In this document: positions 30,191-40,583 of the stretch, piece after piece | Layout: every line of letters starts with the position of its first letter | Position numbering within the stretch: the first letter of the stretch is position 1 | Source of the DNA: Capnocytophaga stomatis | Lineage (GTDB): Bacteria; Bacteroidota; Bacteroidia; Flavobacteriales; Flavobacteriaceae | Direction of reading: 5' to 3' | Length of the DNA stretch: 64,000 bases | Assembly (NCBI RefSeq): GCF_002302635.1 | Contig: NZ_CP022387.1 | Location: forward strand, 2,232,001-2,296,000 | Made by a program: the position numbers and the translations under genes | The notes under the pieces: generated by a model | The model's input: only the letters and a program-made list of their open reading frames with translations | Databases searched by the model: none | What the model was told of the DNA's origin: nothing

Positions 30191-31078
30191 CTAAGCTCTG
30201 TTTCTAAAAAGCTCTATGAACGCATCAGCAAGTTTAGGCATTGCTCCGTGTTGTTGACATACATAGGCAGCGACTTCGGTAGCCAATTGTTGTGCTTCTT
30301 CAACGGATTGCCTATTGAGGTAGGCTGCCACAAAAGCCGCTGTAAATGAATCGCCTGCACCTACCGTGTCAGCCACGTGTACTTTGGGCGATGGTACAAA
30401 ACTGATCTTATCAGCCGCGAAAACGTAACTTCCTTGTGTGCCTTTAGTTAAAATCACGATTCTCAAACTATACTCTTGCAATAATCGCTTACAAATTTCT
30501 TCCTCTGTACCTTGCCAATCGAATAGATTCGCTATTTTCACCACTTCTTCATCATTGAGCTTCATCATATTAGAGAGTTTGAGCGACTCGTCAATGATTT
30601 CTTTCGTGTAATAGTTCAATCGCAAATTAATATCAAAGATTTTAAGACTATCGGAAGGCATAGCTTGAATAAATTTGTGGATAGTTTGCCGAGAAACTTC
30701 GCTTCGCTGTGCCAGTGAGCCAAAACAAACAACTTGTGTTTTTTTTGCTAAATTCTCGGTTTCGGTAGTAAAGGGAATATTGTCCCAAGCTACATTTTCA
30801 CAAATTTCATACTGCGGAATACCTGCCCCGCTGAGGGTTACTTGCACCGTACCTGTTGGGAAATTAACGGTTTCTACAAGTGCATTCAATTCTTTACGCT
30901 TTAAACTTCGTAGAATTTCGTGCCCCAATACATCAGAACCTACGGCACTCACAACATAGCCTTCAAAACCAAATTGTGATGCGTGATACGCAAAATTAGC
31001 AGGTGCTCCACCTAATATTTTTCGTTCAGGAAATACATCCCAAAGGATTTCTCCCAAACCTACAACTATATTTTTCAT
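30191..31078 (-). CDS. PfkB-family fructokinase
   Basis: 295 residues. The PfkB signatures are present: GGAPANFAYHASQFG near the start and DTVGAGDSFTAAFVAAYL near the end, with Asp of GAGD as base. The substrate is inferred as fructose because the gene ends a fructan PUL; the family also includes other sugar kinases. It makes fructose 6-phosphate or 1-phosphate from imported fructose. It lies 136 bases after the MFS gene and is followed by a strong terminator. Confidence 0.88.
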   Translation of the reverse strand: MKNIVVGLGEILWDVFPERKILGGAPANFAYHASQFGFEGYVVSAVGSDVLGHEILRSLKRKELNALVETVNFPTGTVQVTLSGAGIPQYEICENVAWDNIPFTTETENLAKKTQVVCFGSLAQRSEVSRQTIHKFIQAMPSDSLKIFDINLRLNYYTKEIIDESLKLSNMMKLNDEEVVKIANLFDWQGTEEEICKRLLQEYSLRIVILTKGTQGSYVFAADKISFVPSPKVHVADTVGAGDSFTAAFVAAYLNRQSVEEAQQLATEVAAYVCQQHGAMPKLADAFIELFRNRA

Positions 31079-31214
31079 TTGTTTTTCTTTTTAATATGTT
31101 GATAATTTGATACTTCTTACAAAAGGAACAATTTTTCTTGAGAAAATAGCCTTTTGGATATAATTAATTTTTTTATACTTTTTGTTTGCAAGGGAACGAC
31201 ACTTTTTGAATATA

Positions 31215-32372
31215 TTATGTCGTTTTTCCTTTTAAATTTAGTGTCATTAAGATTAAATAAGCCACACCAATGCTAAGTACTATTAATGCTCCCGTTTGTG
31301 ATTTAACCGCATCAGTAGCAAGCCCCATAAAGAATGGAAATATCGTTCCGCCGAAAAGTCCCATAATCATCAGACCTGAAACTTCATTCTTTTTATTGGG
31401 TAGAGCATACATCGCTTGTGAAAAGATAATGGGAAAAATATTCGAATTACCAAAACCAACCAATGCAACTGCTACATAAAGAGCCGTTTTTGTGTCAAAT
31501 ATAAAAAATCCTACTATTGCGGCTATCATACAAATTACGCCAATAGTAAAAAATTTCTTAGGCGAAAAGAATGATAAAATAAACGCTCCACTGAAAGCAC
31601 CTATCGTACGAAACAGAAAATAAACACTCGTAGCATAAGTGGCATCTTCTAAACTTACACCTACACGCTCCATAAGTAATTTCGGAGCGGTAACATTCAC
31701 GCCAACATCAATCCCCACGTGGCACATTATTCCTAAGAAACAAAGGAAAATGAACTTGTTGCCCAATAATGAAAAACACTCAGCAAACGAAGCACTCTTA
31801 CCCTCTTGTTTCTCTTCTTCTATGGAAGTAAACCCGAGCCAAACAATAGCAATTACTGAAATAATAGTAAAGATTGGGAACAATATTTTCCAATTGTCAT
31901 AAGCCAATGCTGTACGAGCCATTATAATAGGAGCAACAAATGAGGCTATCGCTTTAATAAATTGACCAAAAGTGAGCGAACTCGCTAATTTGTCGCCTTT
32001 TACAATGCTTGATAGTAGCGGATTGATAGCTACCTGCATCAATGTATTTCCAATTCCTAAAAGTGAAAATGAAATAAGCATCGAAATATATGAATAATGA
32101 AGAAACGGAATTACCAACGAAATGGCGGTAACTATCAAACTCAAAATTACGGTTTTACGACGCCCAATTTTGCCCATCAGTACGCCCGTGGGTACAGAAA
32201 ATAGCAAAAACCAAAAGAATACAATAGAAGGAAGCGTGTTGGCAACCGTATCACTTAAATTAAAATCATCCTTCACATAATTGGTAGCTGCTCCCACAAG
32301 GTCAACAAACCCCATACAGAAAAAAGCTAACATAACAGGCAATAAACTGCCTAAAATAGATTTCTTTGTCAT
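31215..32372 (-). CDS. MFS sugar permease, likely fructose
   Basis: 385 residues with about twelve membrane helices, of the FucP-like sugar-proton symporter branch. Family marks: PTGVLMGKIGRRKTVILSL between helices 2 and 3, and ISFSLLGIGNTLMQVAINPL in helix 4. The place between GH32 and fructokinase says it carries the fructose released in the periplasm across the inner membrane. It starts 7 bases after the GH32 stop, so it is co-translated. Confidence 0.88.
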   Translation of the reverse strand: MTKKSILGSLLPVMLAFFCMGFVDLVGAATNYVKDDFNLSDTVANTLPSIVFFWFLLFSVPTGVLMGKIGRRKTVILSLIVTAISLVIPFLHYSYISMLISFSLLGIGNTLMQVAINPLLSSIVKGDKLASSLTFGQFIKAIASFVAPIIMARTALAYDNWKILFPIFTIISVIAIVWLGFTSIEEEKQEGKSASFAECFSLLGNKFIFLCFLGIMCHVGIDVGVNVTAPKLLMERVGVSLEDATYATSVYFLFRTIGAFSGAFILSFFSPKKFFTIGVICMIAAIVGFFIFDTKTALYVAVALVGFGNSNIFPIIFSQAMYALPNKKNEVSGLMIMGLFGGTIFPFFMGLATDAVKSQTGALIVLSIGVAYLILMTLNLKGKTT

Positions 32373-32379
32373 CTTTTTG

Positions 32380-34590
32380 TTATTTTAGATTATAAACATT
32401 TATATTTTCAACACTTATTATGCCTTGCTCATTATCAAATGATAAGGAATTATATGCTGCCGTAGGGAACATCGTGTTGGTTTGCACCACTTCTCCGTCA
32501 TTTACGAAAATTTCGATAGAATTTTTATCAACAAATAGGCGAATTTTATAGCTATTTTTTGTTGGAAGTGGAGCATTAATAAGAGCTTGAGCAAAGTTAT
32601 CAGTGAAATCAAGTTTACCACTTTTAGAACGGTCAACCGCCAAGGTTTTATTTTTCAAATCGAAAATAAAACGCATTTGTTCGTTATTTTGATTGAACAA
32701 TTTGAATTCAAAAGCAGTTGCTCCTTGTGGTTTTATAACAAATTCCATTTCGTAGGCTCCTACATTGTCTTTGAGTAATTTACCAAAAGTGTAACTCTTT
32801 TCAATTTTCTGATTGTCAAATCTTTGATTTTCTCTACGTAATTCATTAAGTTCTTTCACAGGGATACTACTTACTACCAAATGTTCGCCATTGTGAGCCA
32901 ATTTCAACTCTCTCGGAAGTGTCATTGTGCTACAAAAATTTTCCGTAGGCGTATTGTTAGCATAATCCCAATTATTCATCCACCCGATAAAGAGACGACG
33001 ACCATCCGTAGCGGGAATATCACTCCAAGTAACACCTGCATAATTATCTCGTCCGTAGTCAAGCCAAAGTGGGTAGTTCATTGCATCGGGTGTAAAGGTT
33101 TTTCCGTTGAAATCCCCAATGAAATATTGTGTAGCACTTCCTCCATTTGGTCCTCCAGGGTTAATGCTTACAAAAAGTACCCACTTGGTTTTTCCGTTAT
33201 AGGTTAAAGGGAATAAATCGGGACATTCCCATACGCCCCCGTGTGAGCCGATGCCTTTTCCAAATTCACTCAACTTGTTCCATTCTTTTAGGTTTTTAGA
33301 GCCATAAAAAGTAATGGTTTGTGAGGTAGCCAGTGACATTATCCATTGTGCAGATGCATCGTGCCAAAATACTTTTGGATCACGGAAATCAACAATATTT
33401 GAGTCCGTCAATACAGGATTTTGGTCGTAAGTAGTGAAGGTTCGTCCATTGTCAAGGCTATATGCAATAGATTGTGTTTGGTTTTTCCCTGCTGAAGTAT
33501 AAATGGCAATTAAGGCATCTTTACCAAAACCTCCTGTATTGTTTTTATCAATAACGGCACTTCCTGAAAATATTGTCCCAAGAGCATCAGGAAACAAAGC
33601 AACAGGCAAATGTTCCCACTTACGAAGGTTTTTACTCACTGCGTGTCCCCAGTGCATATTACCCCAACGCGTCCCGTATGGGTTATATTGATAAAATAGG
33701 TGATACTCTCCATCTTTGTAAACCATTCCATTAGGATCGTTCATCCAGCCATAAGGTGGCGAAAAATGATATATTGGGCGATATGTTTCGTCGTAATTGT
33801 ACTCAAATGTATCCGATTGTTTTATTTGTTGATACCAAATGTCCGTAGTTTTTATTGGAGCGAAAGCAAGTTCTAGTTTTTTACTTTTGTAAGCATCAAT
33901 ATGTATAGGAAACCAATAATTTATGTGAGTTTGTGCTAAGCGAACGTTCATTTGTTCTCCAACATTTTTACCATCAACTGAGAGCTGAATAGCTACTTCG
34001 GGAGCTTCTTTTTCAATTGGTAAAAGGATATATTTTTGATTAGCATCAAAGGATAGTTTATAATTGTTCATAAAAACACTTTTAGCTTTATTTCCTTGTT
34101 CAATTTGGTCAACGAGAATATGCCCCCAACCACCTCGCTGATTATCCACAATGCGAATAATTGCTTTTTGGTTATGATAGGCTTTTACATCCCAAGTGAG
34201 CCATTGCAATGCCTCGCTTTCTACAAATGAACGCGAACGATACACACTATTTCCGTTGATAATAAGTTCAACATAAGTGTCTTCATTTTTTCCTCCTCCG
34301 ATAAGGAAGTTTATGTAATCGCGTTCAATAGTAAATTCTTTTGAGGTAAGTACCCCACGCGTATCATCACCACCTTGAAAACTATTGGCAAGGAATTTTC
34401 CTTGAAAATTACTTACAGGTTGTTGTCCTTTATAACTTCCTTCAATAGGTTTTTCACCAAAAGCATCACCTTCAATGCTCCATTTATCAAAGTTACCAGA
34501 CTCAAAATCGTCAATACTAATATCACCAGTGGAATTACAGCCACTTAGCAATGTTATTAACAATCCACTTAATACTGTTTTTATTTTCAT
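32380..34590 (-). CDS. GH32 fructan hydrolase (levanase/inulinase-like lipoprotein)
   Basis: 736 residues from the ATG at 34588-34590. A lipobox (LITLLSGC) makes it a lipoprotein. An N-terminal beta-sandwich (about 25-250) of the DUF4980 type precedes the five-blade propeller. WMNDPNG holds the nucleophile (Asp285), FRDPKVF the stabilising Asp, and WECPDLF the acid/base (Glu455). The C-terminal beta-sandwich of GH32 closes it (about 600-736). It splits fructose from inulin, levan or sucrose; exo action is likely but not provable from sequence. It is the only glycoside hydrolase of this PUL. Confidence 0.94.
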   Translation of the reverse strand: MKIKTVLSGLLITLLSGCNSTGDISIDDFESGNFDKWSIEGDAFGEKPIEGSYKGQQPVSNFQGKFLANSFQGGDDTRGVLTSKEFTIERDYINFLIGGGKNEDTYVELIINGNSVYRSRSFVESEALQWLTWDVKAYHNQKAIIRIVDNQRGGWGHILVDQIEQGNKAKSVFMNNYKLSFDANQKYILLPIEKEAPEVAIQLSVDGKNVGEQMNVRLAQTHINYWFPIHIDAYKSKKLELAFAPIKTTDIWYQQIKQSDTFEYNYDETYRPIYHFSPPYGWMNDPNGMVYKDGEYHLFYQYNPYGTRWGNMHWGHAVSKNLRKWEHLPVALFPDALGTIFSGSAVIDKNNTGGFGKDALIAIYTSAGKNQTQSIAYSLDNGRTFTTYDQNPVLTDSNIVDFRDPKVFWHDASAQWIMSLATSQTITFYGSKNLKEWNKLSEFGKGIGSHGGVWECPDLFPLTYNGKTKWVLFVSINPGGPNGGSATQYFIGDFNGKTFTPDAMNYPLWLDYGRDNYAGVTWSDIPATDGRRLFIGWMNNWDYANNTPTENFCSTMTLPRELKLAHNGEHLVVSSIPVKELNELRRENQRFDNQKIEKSYTFGKLLKDNVGAYEMEFVIKPQGATAFEFKLFNQNNEQMRFIFDLKNKTLAVDRSKSGKLDFTDNFAQALINAPLPTKNSYKIRLFVDKNSIEIFVNDGEVVQTNTMFPTAAYNSLSFDNEQGIISVENINVYNLK

Positions 34591-34784
34591 ATTTGTATGT
34601 TTATTTATCATTGTTGAGGAGAATTACTATTTCTAATATTTTTCATTAACAATTTCGTGTGTATGATTAAAATTCCATATCTTTTGTAAGTTTTTTATAG
34701 ATGTAACTCTCTAAAATCACTAAATACTTCTTCTTGAAACTATTTTATTCTCCAAATCATCTTAAAAATGAGTTAAGAAGAGTA

Positions 34785-34815
34785 CCTTTGTCAAAGATTT
34801 AATCTCTGACAAAGG
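34785..34815 (-). promoter_or_regulatory. Hairpin between susD and GH32
   Basis: Perfect 9-base arms CCTTTGTCA and TGACAAAGG around a 13-base loop. There is no T-run, so it may be an RNA-processing or partial-termination site that lowers enzyme expression relative to SusCD. Confidence 0.5.
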
Positions 34816-34843
34816 TTTATAAGTATCTCAGCAAGATGTTTTA

Positions 34844-36496
34844 TTAAAATCCTACATTTTGTTTATAAATTCCTTTTACAAAACCGATTTGTTGTTGCGG
34901 TATAGGAATATACTCATTTTTGTTTTTTGTAAAACGAGCATTTGAATAAATAGCAGGACGTCGGGTTGCTTCGGAAATATAGTAGGCATTAAGTACTTCG
35001 TGAGCAATGCCCCAACGCACTAAATCAAAGAAACGCTCACCTTCCATAGCAAATTCTAAACGACGCTCCCAGCGTAAGGCTTGTTGAGCATATTCTTTTG
35101 TCCAATTACTATTACTGTAAGGCTCGATATCTACATTAGAAGCGTATCCGATAAGTGATGTACTTTGTTTGGCACGTGTACGTACTTGGTTGATTAATAC
35201 AAGTGCATCGTTATGGCGGTTTAACTCTATCAAAGCTTCTGCACGCATCAGCAGTACATCGGCATAACGTAAAACAATTCGATTTTTAGAATTTCCTCTA
35301 AATGGATTAATATTCTTAAAACAAGGACAATCAGGGTCAACATTTTCTTTAAGTGAAGCATATACACCATAAATGTTTATGTTTCTATTCCAATCTTCCT
35401 TATAAATACGATTTGTGTTGTACTTATATGGAAGTCCAGGAATTGCAACTGTATGAAATAACCTTGGATCAACCTTATCACTTAATGCGTTGTAATTAAC
35501 ATTGTTATAGGAATCAAACTGTGGAATACCGTTAGAAGTTTTGAAAGCATTAACTAAGTTTTGGCTTGGTTTATGAAAATCACAACAGCCTAATCCCATT
35601 GGGGTAGAAAGTACATCACCCCAGTTTAGTCTTCCGTAAGCGGTTCCATCTTCGTGAGAATATTGGATAGCAAAAATGGATTCTTTTCCATTTTCATATT
35701 CACCAGGAAGGAAATTGAAAGCAAAATCCTCTTCTAGTCCATAACTTGAAGTCATTACCTCATTGGTGTAAGTTAGTACTTCCTCCAAATCGTTAGAGTT
35801 GATGGAAGTTACGTTATTTGCTTTGTCCTGTCTGTAAGCTTTGTATAAATAGGCTTTGGCAAGATATGTTGCAGCGGCATATTTATTAGCACGTCCTTTC
35901 TGAGGCTGATTTTCGGGAAGCAAATCGTAGGCTTTTTTGAAGTCGCTCACAATCCACGCCCATTGTTCGTCGTTAGGCAAGGTGTTAGGTGTATTTTCAT
36001 ATTCATTGTCAGGTGTATTTTCATCAACAAAGGGAATATGCCCAAAAACTCTTTTCAGCATAAAGTAAAAATGCCCACGGATGAAATACATTTCGCCCAT
36101 TCGCTCATTTTTCTTTTCAAACGATGACTCTTTCAGAAGTCTCAAAGCGTTGTTTGCACGTGAAATCCCTTGAAAACAACTAAACCATAATTTATCAGGT
36201 TCTCCAAAAGTAGGTTGAATATTTTGGGAGATTTCATAGAAGTGGAATACACCAATGTCGTTTAAGTCACCTCCCCCTTTATAAGCATCATCGGATCGTA
36301 CATTTCCGTATGGCCAAAGGCTAAAAGGCACATCATAATGGTCGTTACCCAAAGCTGAATAAGCAGCTGTAACTAATCCTTCAACTTGTGTTTTTACTTC
36401 TTCATCAGTCATTATACCTTGTGGAGTTTCATCAAGGAAATTGCAACTTACTAAAAAGGAGGAGCTTAAAAAAGCTATATATATTATCTTTTTCAT
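34844..36496 (-). CDS. SusD-family glycan-binding lipoprotein
   Basis: 550 residues. A lipobox (SFLVSC, Cys19) follows a short signal. It carries SusD/RagB hallmarks: an early helix (GLVTAAYSALGNDHYDVPFS), MGEMYFIRGHFYFMLKRVFG as the TPR-like helix, and the C-terminal ALRWERRLEFAMEGERFFDLVRWG. It sits on top of the SusC barrel as a lid and binds fructan or fructo-oligosaccharide. Together with the SusC gene (20 bases upstream) it forms the importer. Confidence 0.95.
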   Translation of the reverse strand: MKKIIYIAFLSSSFLVSCNFLDETPQGIMTDEEVKTQVEGLVTAAYSALGNDHYDVPFSLWPYGNVRSDDAYKGGGDLNDIGVFHFYEISQNIQPTFGEPDKLWFSCFQGISRANNALRLLKESSFEKKNERMGEMYFIRGHFYFMLKRVFGHIPFVDENTPDNEYENTPNTLPNDEQWAWIVSDFKKAYDLLPENQPQKGRANKYAAATYLAKAYLYKAYRQDKANNVTSINSNDLEEVLTYTNEVMTSSYGLEEDFAFNFLPGEYENGKESIFAIQYSHEDGTAYGRLNWGDVLSTPMGLGCCDFHKPSQNLVNAFKTSNGIPQFDSYNNVNYNALSDKVDPRLFHTVAIPGLPYKYNTNRIYKEDWNRNINIYGVYASLKENVDPDCPCFKNINPFRGNSKNRIVLRYADVLLMRAEALIELNRHNDALVLINQVRTRAKQSTSLIGYASNVDIEPYSNSNWTKEYAQQALRWERRLEFAMEGERFFDLVRWGIAHEVLNAYYISEATRRPAIYSNARFTKNKNEYIPIPQQQIGFVKGIYKQNVGF

Positions 36497-36516
36497 TTTT
36501 TTAATTATGTTTAAAG

Positions 36517-39500
36517 TTAAAAAGAGGCGTTGATACCTACGGTAAATGTCATTGGAATCGGATAACCGTAGTTCGGGTTTTCAGGATCTTTCCCTGAGAA
36601 GTTTTTGCTTTTAATAGTAAATAAATTTTGTCCGCTAACGTAAAAGCGCATTTTACTCATTTTTACTTTTTCCAATAAACTTTGTGGAAGAGAGTACCCT
36701 AATTGTATGTTACGTAATTTTAGGTATGAACCATTTTCAACGAAATAAGTAGAAAAGCGTCCTTCGTCATTTGGGTTAAGGTTTGAAACACTTGGAATAT
36801 CAGAATTTGGATTCGTTACAGGGTCGAAAGCATCAAGAAGACGTTTTCCTTTGTTAGAGTACGTATCGAAGAACCAAAAATCAGTATGGCGTTTGACAGC
36901 ACTATCAATATCCACGTTATGAACTCCTTGCAAGAAGAATGTCAAGTCAAAATTTTTGTATTCTAAATTGATATTGAGTCCATAGATAAAGTCCGGATGT
37001 GGGTCGCCAATCCAAGTGCGGTCATCATCGTTGATTATGTTATCATTGTTTAAATCACGATAACGAATACGTCCAACTCCTTTTCCTTCTTGTGTTGCGT
37101 GATTATCAACCTCTGATTGAGATTTAAAAATGCCATCAGCTACATAGCCGTAAAAAGAACCTAATGGACGCCCCAAAATATTGTCTCCTCTTCCGTTTCC
37201 ACCATAAGCATTAACTACCGATTCAGGAAGTTCGGTAATACGGTTTTTATTGGTTGAGAAATTAGCATTAAGGTCATATTTCAGTCCGAAGCTTGTTTCG
37301 TTTCGATAACCCAATGAAATTTCTAACCCTTTGTTTTCCATCGCTGCACCATTTACCCATTGATGAGCTCCCTCACCTTTGATACCTGCGTATGGAGGTT
37401 CGACCAAAATATCCTTGGTTTTTTTGATATAATATTCAGCAGAACCATAAAGTGAATTGTCAAAGAAAGCAAAGTCAAGTCCAAAGTTGGTTTGTGTAGT
37501 AGTTTCCCATTTTAGTTCTTTGTTACCCAATCGGTCGCGTTTAAAGCCCGATGCTAATTGCCCTGAATTTTTACCTTCGATGTCGTAGGAGGTATTCCAA
37601 ATAGAATTCCATATGTAATCTCCTGTTACGCCATAATAAGGCACATAAATATTGTAGATGGAATAATTCCCAATTTCTTGGTTTCCGTTTTGTCCCCAAC
37701 CAAAACGCAATTTCAGGTCAGAAACTGTGTTTTGTAGGCTTTCCATAAAAGACTCTTGTGAAATACGCCAACCTAAATTGAAGGCAGGAAACGTTCCCCA
37801 ACGATTGTCTTTATGAAAACGTGAAGAACCATCGTGACGAAGTGTAACCGAAGCTAAATAGCGGTCAGCAAAGGCATAATTTACCTTTCCAAAGAAAGAA
37901 AATAGTCTGTATCCGGACGATAACCCTGTTCCTGTTACTCTTCCTGTTCCCAAATTAGGCCACATATAATCTGGAGTTTCGACTGCAAAATCATACGCAC
38001 GAACAGAAAAATCAGTATCGTTCTGACGGAACATTTCCATACCTGCAAGAGTTTCAAAACGATGGCTTCCCAATTCAAAGTCATACGTAATGGTATTTGA
38101 CCAATTCCATTTGAGCCAATGTGCTTGTTCTAAACTTGAAAAGGTAAGTGCCTTTGGTTCTTCCAAAAAACCTGAAATGAAAGAGTGATTAAGTCCTCGT
38201 TTGAAATAATTACCATAATCAAGACCAAAACTTGAACGGAAATTAAGTTTATCCAAGGGTTGTATGTTGATAAAAACATTTCCGAAAGTTCTCCAAAAGT
38301 TGAAACGATTGTTTTGCCCATCGTGGATAACACGTGCTGGATTTTGTCGGTCGGGCATTCCTCCTACGGGACCACCCCAACCCGTTCCGTCAGCAGTTCT
38401 TACAGGGATGAATGGAGCGGCAATGACAGCACCTTCAATGATATTTTGCCCAACTTCACTTGTGCGATTGATTGTTAAATTCTCACCAATGGTAACAACT
38501 CCATCTAAAAGTTTGTAATCGGAATTGATACGTGCTGAAATACGTGAAAAATCTGAATATTTTACCAATCCTTCGTTCTTGTAATATCCTAATGACAAGA
38601 AATAATTTCCTTTTTCAGTACCGTTTGAAACTGATAGATTGTAAGAATGAGCCACACCTGTTCTAGTAACTTCATCAAACCAATCAGTATCAGCAGGAAG
38701 CAAAACACGTCCAATTTTATCTTTAAATTCACTTGGATAACGTAAACGATTTAAGACAGCATTCCCCGAAGCATCTATTCCTTCGTCATACATAATACCA
38801 ATAGGATTGGTGTTTGGATCTTGCCCACTGTTTTTAAAGGCTTTCCAAAGTACCCTCGCATACTCATCAGAGTTCAAAGTCTCAATCTGCGATTGGAAAG
38901 AAGAAATAGTGGTGTAATGGTCAAAATCGACTCTTATTGCTCCTTGTTTTCCTTTTTTGGTGGTGATAATGATAACCCCATTTGCCGCACGTGACCCATA
39001 AATACTCGCTGCCGAAGCATCACGAAGTACCTGAATGCTTTCAATATCATTGGAATTGAGTTCGTGCATTCCCGCTTTAGTAGGCACCCCATCAATGATA
39101 TAAAGAGGATCATTGTTATTAAGCGTCCCAACACCACGAATACGAATAGTAGCAGCTCCTGAAGGCGTTCCATCATTGGTTACTTGCATACCCGCTATAC
39201 GCCCTTGTAAGGCTTTCATTGGGTTGTTTTCGGCTGCTGTCATCATTTCATCGACTTTTACTACCGAAACTGCCCCTGTTAGGTCGGCTTTTCGTTCAGT
39301 ACGATAACCAACAGCAACTACTTCATCAATCATTACCATATCTTCTTCCAAGCTGACATTGATTTGTGTGCGTCCACTAACGGCTACATTAAGTGTCTTA
39401 AAGCCAACATAAGAGAACGATAATGTATCATTCGTGTTTGCAGTGAGGCGGTAATTCCCATCAAAATCGGTGGTTGTACCTATTCCTACTCTGTTTTTCA

Positions 39501-39627
39501 CAATAACACTCACGCCCAAAAGCGGTTCGTTATCCGTTTTTGATTTTACAACTCCTTGTACATTTACTTGTTGTGCGGAAATTATCCCATAGCAACAAAA
39601 GAAGCTCATCAAAAACATCAGATTCAT
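36517..39627 (-). CDS. SusC-family TonB-dependent fructan importer
   Basis: 1036 residues from the ATG at 39625-39627, which starts a clean signal peptide (MNLMFLMSFFCCYGIISAQ); eight more codons upstream are possible. Carboxypeptidase-like domain (about 20-95), plug (KALQGRIAGMQVTNDG, RIRGVGTLNNNDPLYIIDGV, IESIQVLRDASAASIYG) and a 22-strand barrel ending in ITVGINASF-like aromatic residues. It imports oligofructan with SusD. An IS copy begins only 38 bases before the annotated start region, so its natural promoter is displaced or altered. Confidence 0.95.
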   Translation of the reverse strand: MNLMFLMSFFCCYGIISAQQVNVQGVVKSKTDNEPLLGVSVIVKNRVGIGTTTDFDGNYRLTANTNDTLSFSYVGFKTLNVAVSGRTQINVSLEEDMVMIDEVVAVGYRTERKADLTGAVSVVKVDEMMTAAENNPMKALQGRIAGMQVTNDGTPSGAATIRIRGVGTLNNNDPLYIIDGVPTKAGMHELNSNDIESIQVLRDASAASIYGSRAANGVIIITTKKGKQGAIRVDFDHYTTISSFQSQIETLNSDEYARVLWKAFKNSGQDPNTNPIGIMYDEGIDASGNAVLNRLRYPSEFKDKIGRVLLPADTDWFDEVTRTGVAHSYNLSVSNGTEKGNYFLSLGYYKNEGLVKYSDFSRISARINSDYKLLDGVVTIGENLTINRTSEVGQNIIEGAVIAAPFIPVRTADGTGWGGPVGGMPDRQNPARVIHDGQNNRFNFWRTFGNVFINIQPLDKLNFRSSFGLDYGNYFKRGLNHSFISGFLEEPKALTFSSLEQAHWLKWNWSNTITYDFELGSHRFETLAGMEMFRQNDTDFSVRAYDFAVETPDYMWPNLGTGRVTGTGLSSGYRLFSFFGKVNYAFADRYLASVTLRHDGSSRFHKDNRWGTFPAFNLGWRISQESFMESLQNTVSDLKLRFGWGQNGNQEIGNYSIYNIYVPYYGVTGDYIWNSIWNTSYDIEGKNSGQLASGFKRDRLGNKELKWETTTQTNFGLDFAFFDNSLYGSAEYYIKKTKDILVEPPYAGIKGEGAHQWVNGAAMENKGLEISLGYRNETSFGLKYDLNANFSTNKNRITELPESVVNAYGGNGRGDNILGRPLGSFYGYVADGIFKSQSEVDNHATQEGKGVGRIRYRDLNNDNIINDDDRTWIGDPHPDFIYGLNINLEYKNFDLTFFLQGVHNVDIDSAVKRHTDFWFFDTYSNKGKRLLDAFDPVTNPNSDIPSVSNLNPNDEGRFSTYFVENGSYLKLRNIQLGYSLPQSLLEKVKMSKMRFYVSGQNLFTIKSKNFSGKDPENPNYGYPIPMTFTVGINASF

Positions 39628-39689
39628 TTTTTTGATTATTAGATGATGCATATTAATATAGTTTTATATTGTTCCTAAATTTGCACTTA

Positions 39690-40583
39690 AAACTTGTTTA
39701 AACTTTTCGAATAAATGTTAGTATAATCCCTAGATACAACATAGCCATCCAAGTTGTGTTTAGGGTTTCATATCTTATAATCAATCCTTTAAAACCATCA
39801 AGCCACGCAAAACTTCTCTCTATTTTAAACCGATTTTTATATAATTCTTCGTCAAAATAAATATTTTCATTTTGTCCATTTCTGGGATTTTGTTTGATAT
39901 TAGGTATTATTTCTTTTTCCTGTAAAAAACTTTTTAAGTCTCGGCTATCAAAACCTGCATCTGCATTGACAAACAAGCCTTTATGCTCTATTTTCGCTTC
40001 CTCCAAAAGATTCAAAATCTCTTTTAAAATAAAGTCTATATTATTCAAATCGTGATGATTACCGGATTTTGGACTACCCATTGCTAAAATTTGCCCCAAA
40101 TTATCACACAGAAAGATAGAATTCGTGGTCTTTGACTTTTTTCTTAACTGATAACCAACAGATTGTCCTCCCATTCGACATCGAGTATGACTACCATCAA
40201 GTTGGACGCTTGATAAATCTAATTTTCTCCGATTCTCAAGCAACAAATTAAGCCAAATTCGCTTAAAACTACCATCTTTACTCCATTTATTGAAATAATA
40301 ATAGACTGTTTGATAGCTTATTTTTTGGTCTTTAAAATACACTTCTACCGGAAGTTCCCTCCACTGGCAACCTGTTTTTAATCGTTTGACTATCAGAAGA
40401 AAAATTAATGATAAATCAAATTTTGTTTTAAATCCTCTTTTTCCAATACTCAAATGGGAAATAATCCATTTTTTTATTATATCTTTGCTCAAAGTTCCTT
40501 GATTTTCATTTTGTTATGCAAAACAAAAATGCTAAAAATTCTTGGAACTTTTAATTTTCCTCTTAAAAAGTTTAGACAGGTTT
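39690..40583 (-). mobile_element. IS5-family insertion sequence, copy 2
   Basis: 894 bp, same element as copy 1 in the opposite orientation, with the same terminal inverted repeats. Flanks show a 3-bp TTA duplication (CTTA before, TTAA after), which fits the TNA target of the IS1031-like subgroup of IS5. It lies between the hybrid regulator and susC and must have changed the susC upstream region. Confidence 0.92.
39698..40492 (-). CDS. IS5-family DDE transposase
   Basis: 264 residues, intact, and the same protein as at 10407 with one change (Ile for Val in the FILKE helix). DDE motifs: QLDGSHT, VNADAGFDS and FKIERSFAWLD. A TTG start is used as in copy 1. Its stop codon is 8 bases from the element end, so read-out from its promoter could enter susC, which lies downstream in the same direction. 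Confidence 0.92.
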   Translation of the reverse strand: MSKDIIKKWIISHLSIGKRGFKTKFDLSLIFLLIVKRLKTGCQWRELPVEVYFKDQKISYQTVYYYFNKWSKDGSFKRIWLNLLLENRRKLDLSSVQLDGSHTRCRMGGQSVGYQLRKKSKTTNSIFLCDNLGQILAMGSPKSGNHHDLNNIDFILKEILNLLEEAKIEHKGLFVNADAGFDSRDLKSFLQEKEIIPNIKQNPRNGQNENIYFDEELYKNRFKIERSFAWLDGFKGLIIRYETLNTTWMAMLYLGIILTFIRKV

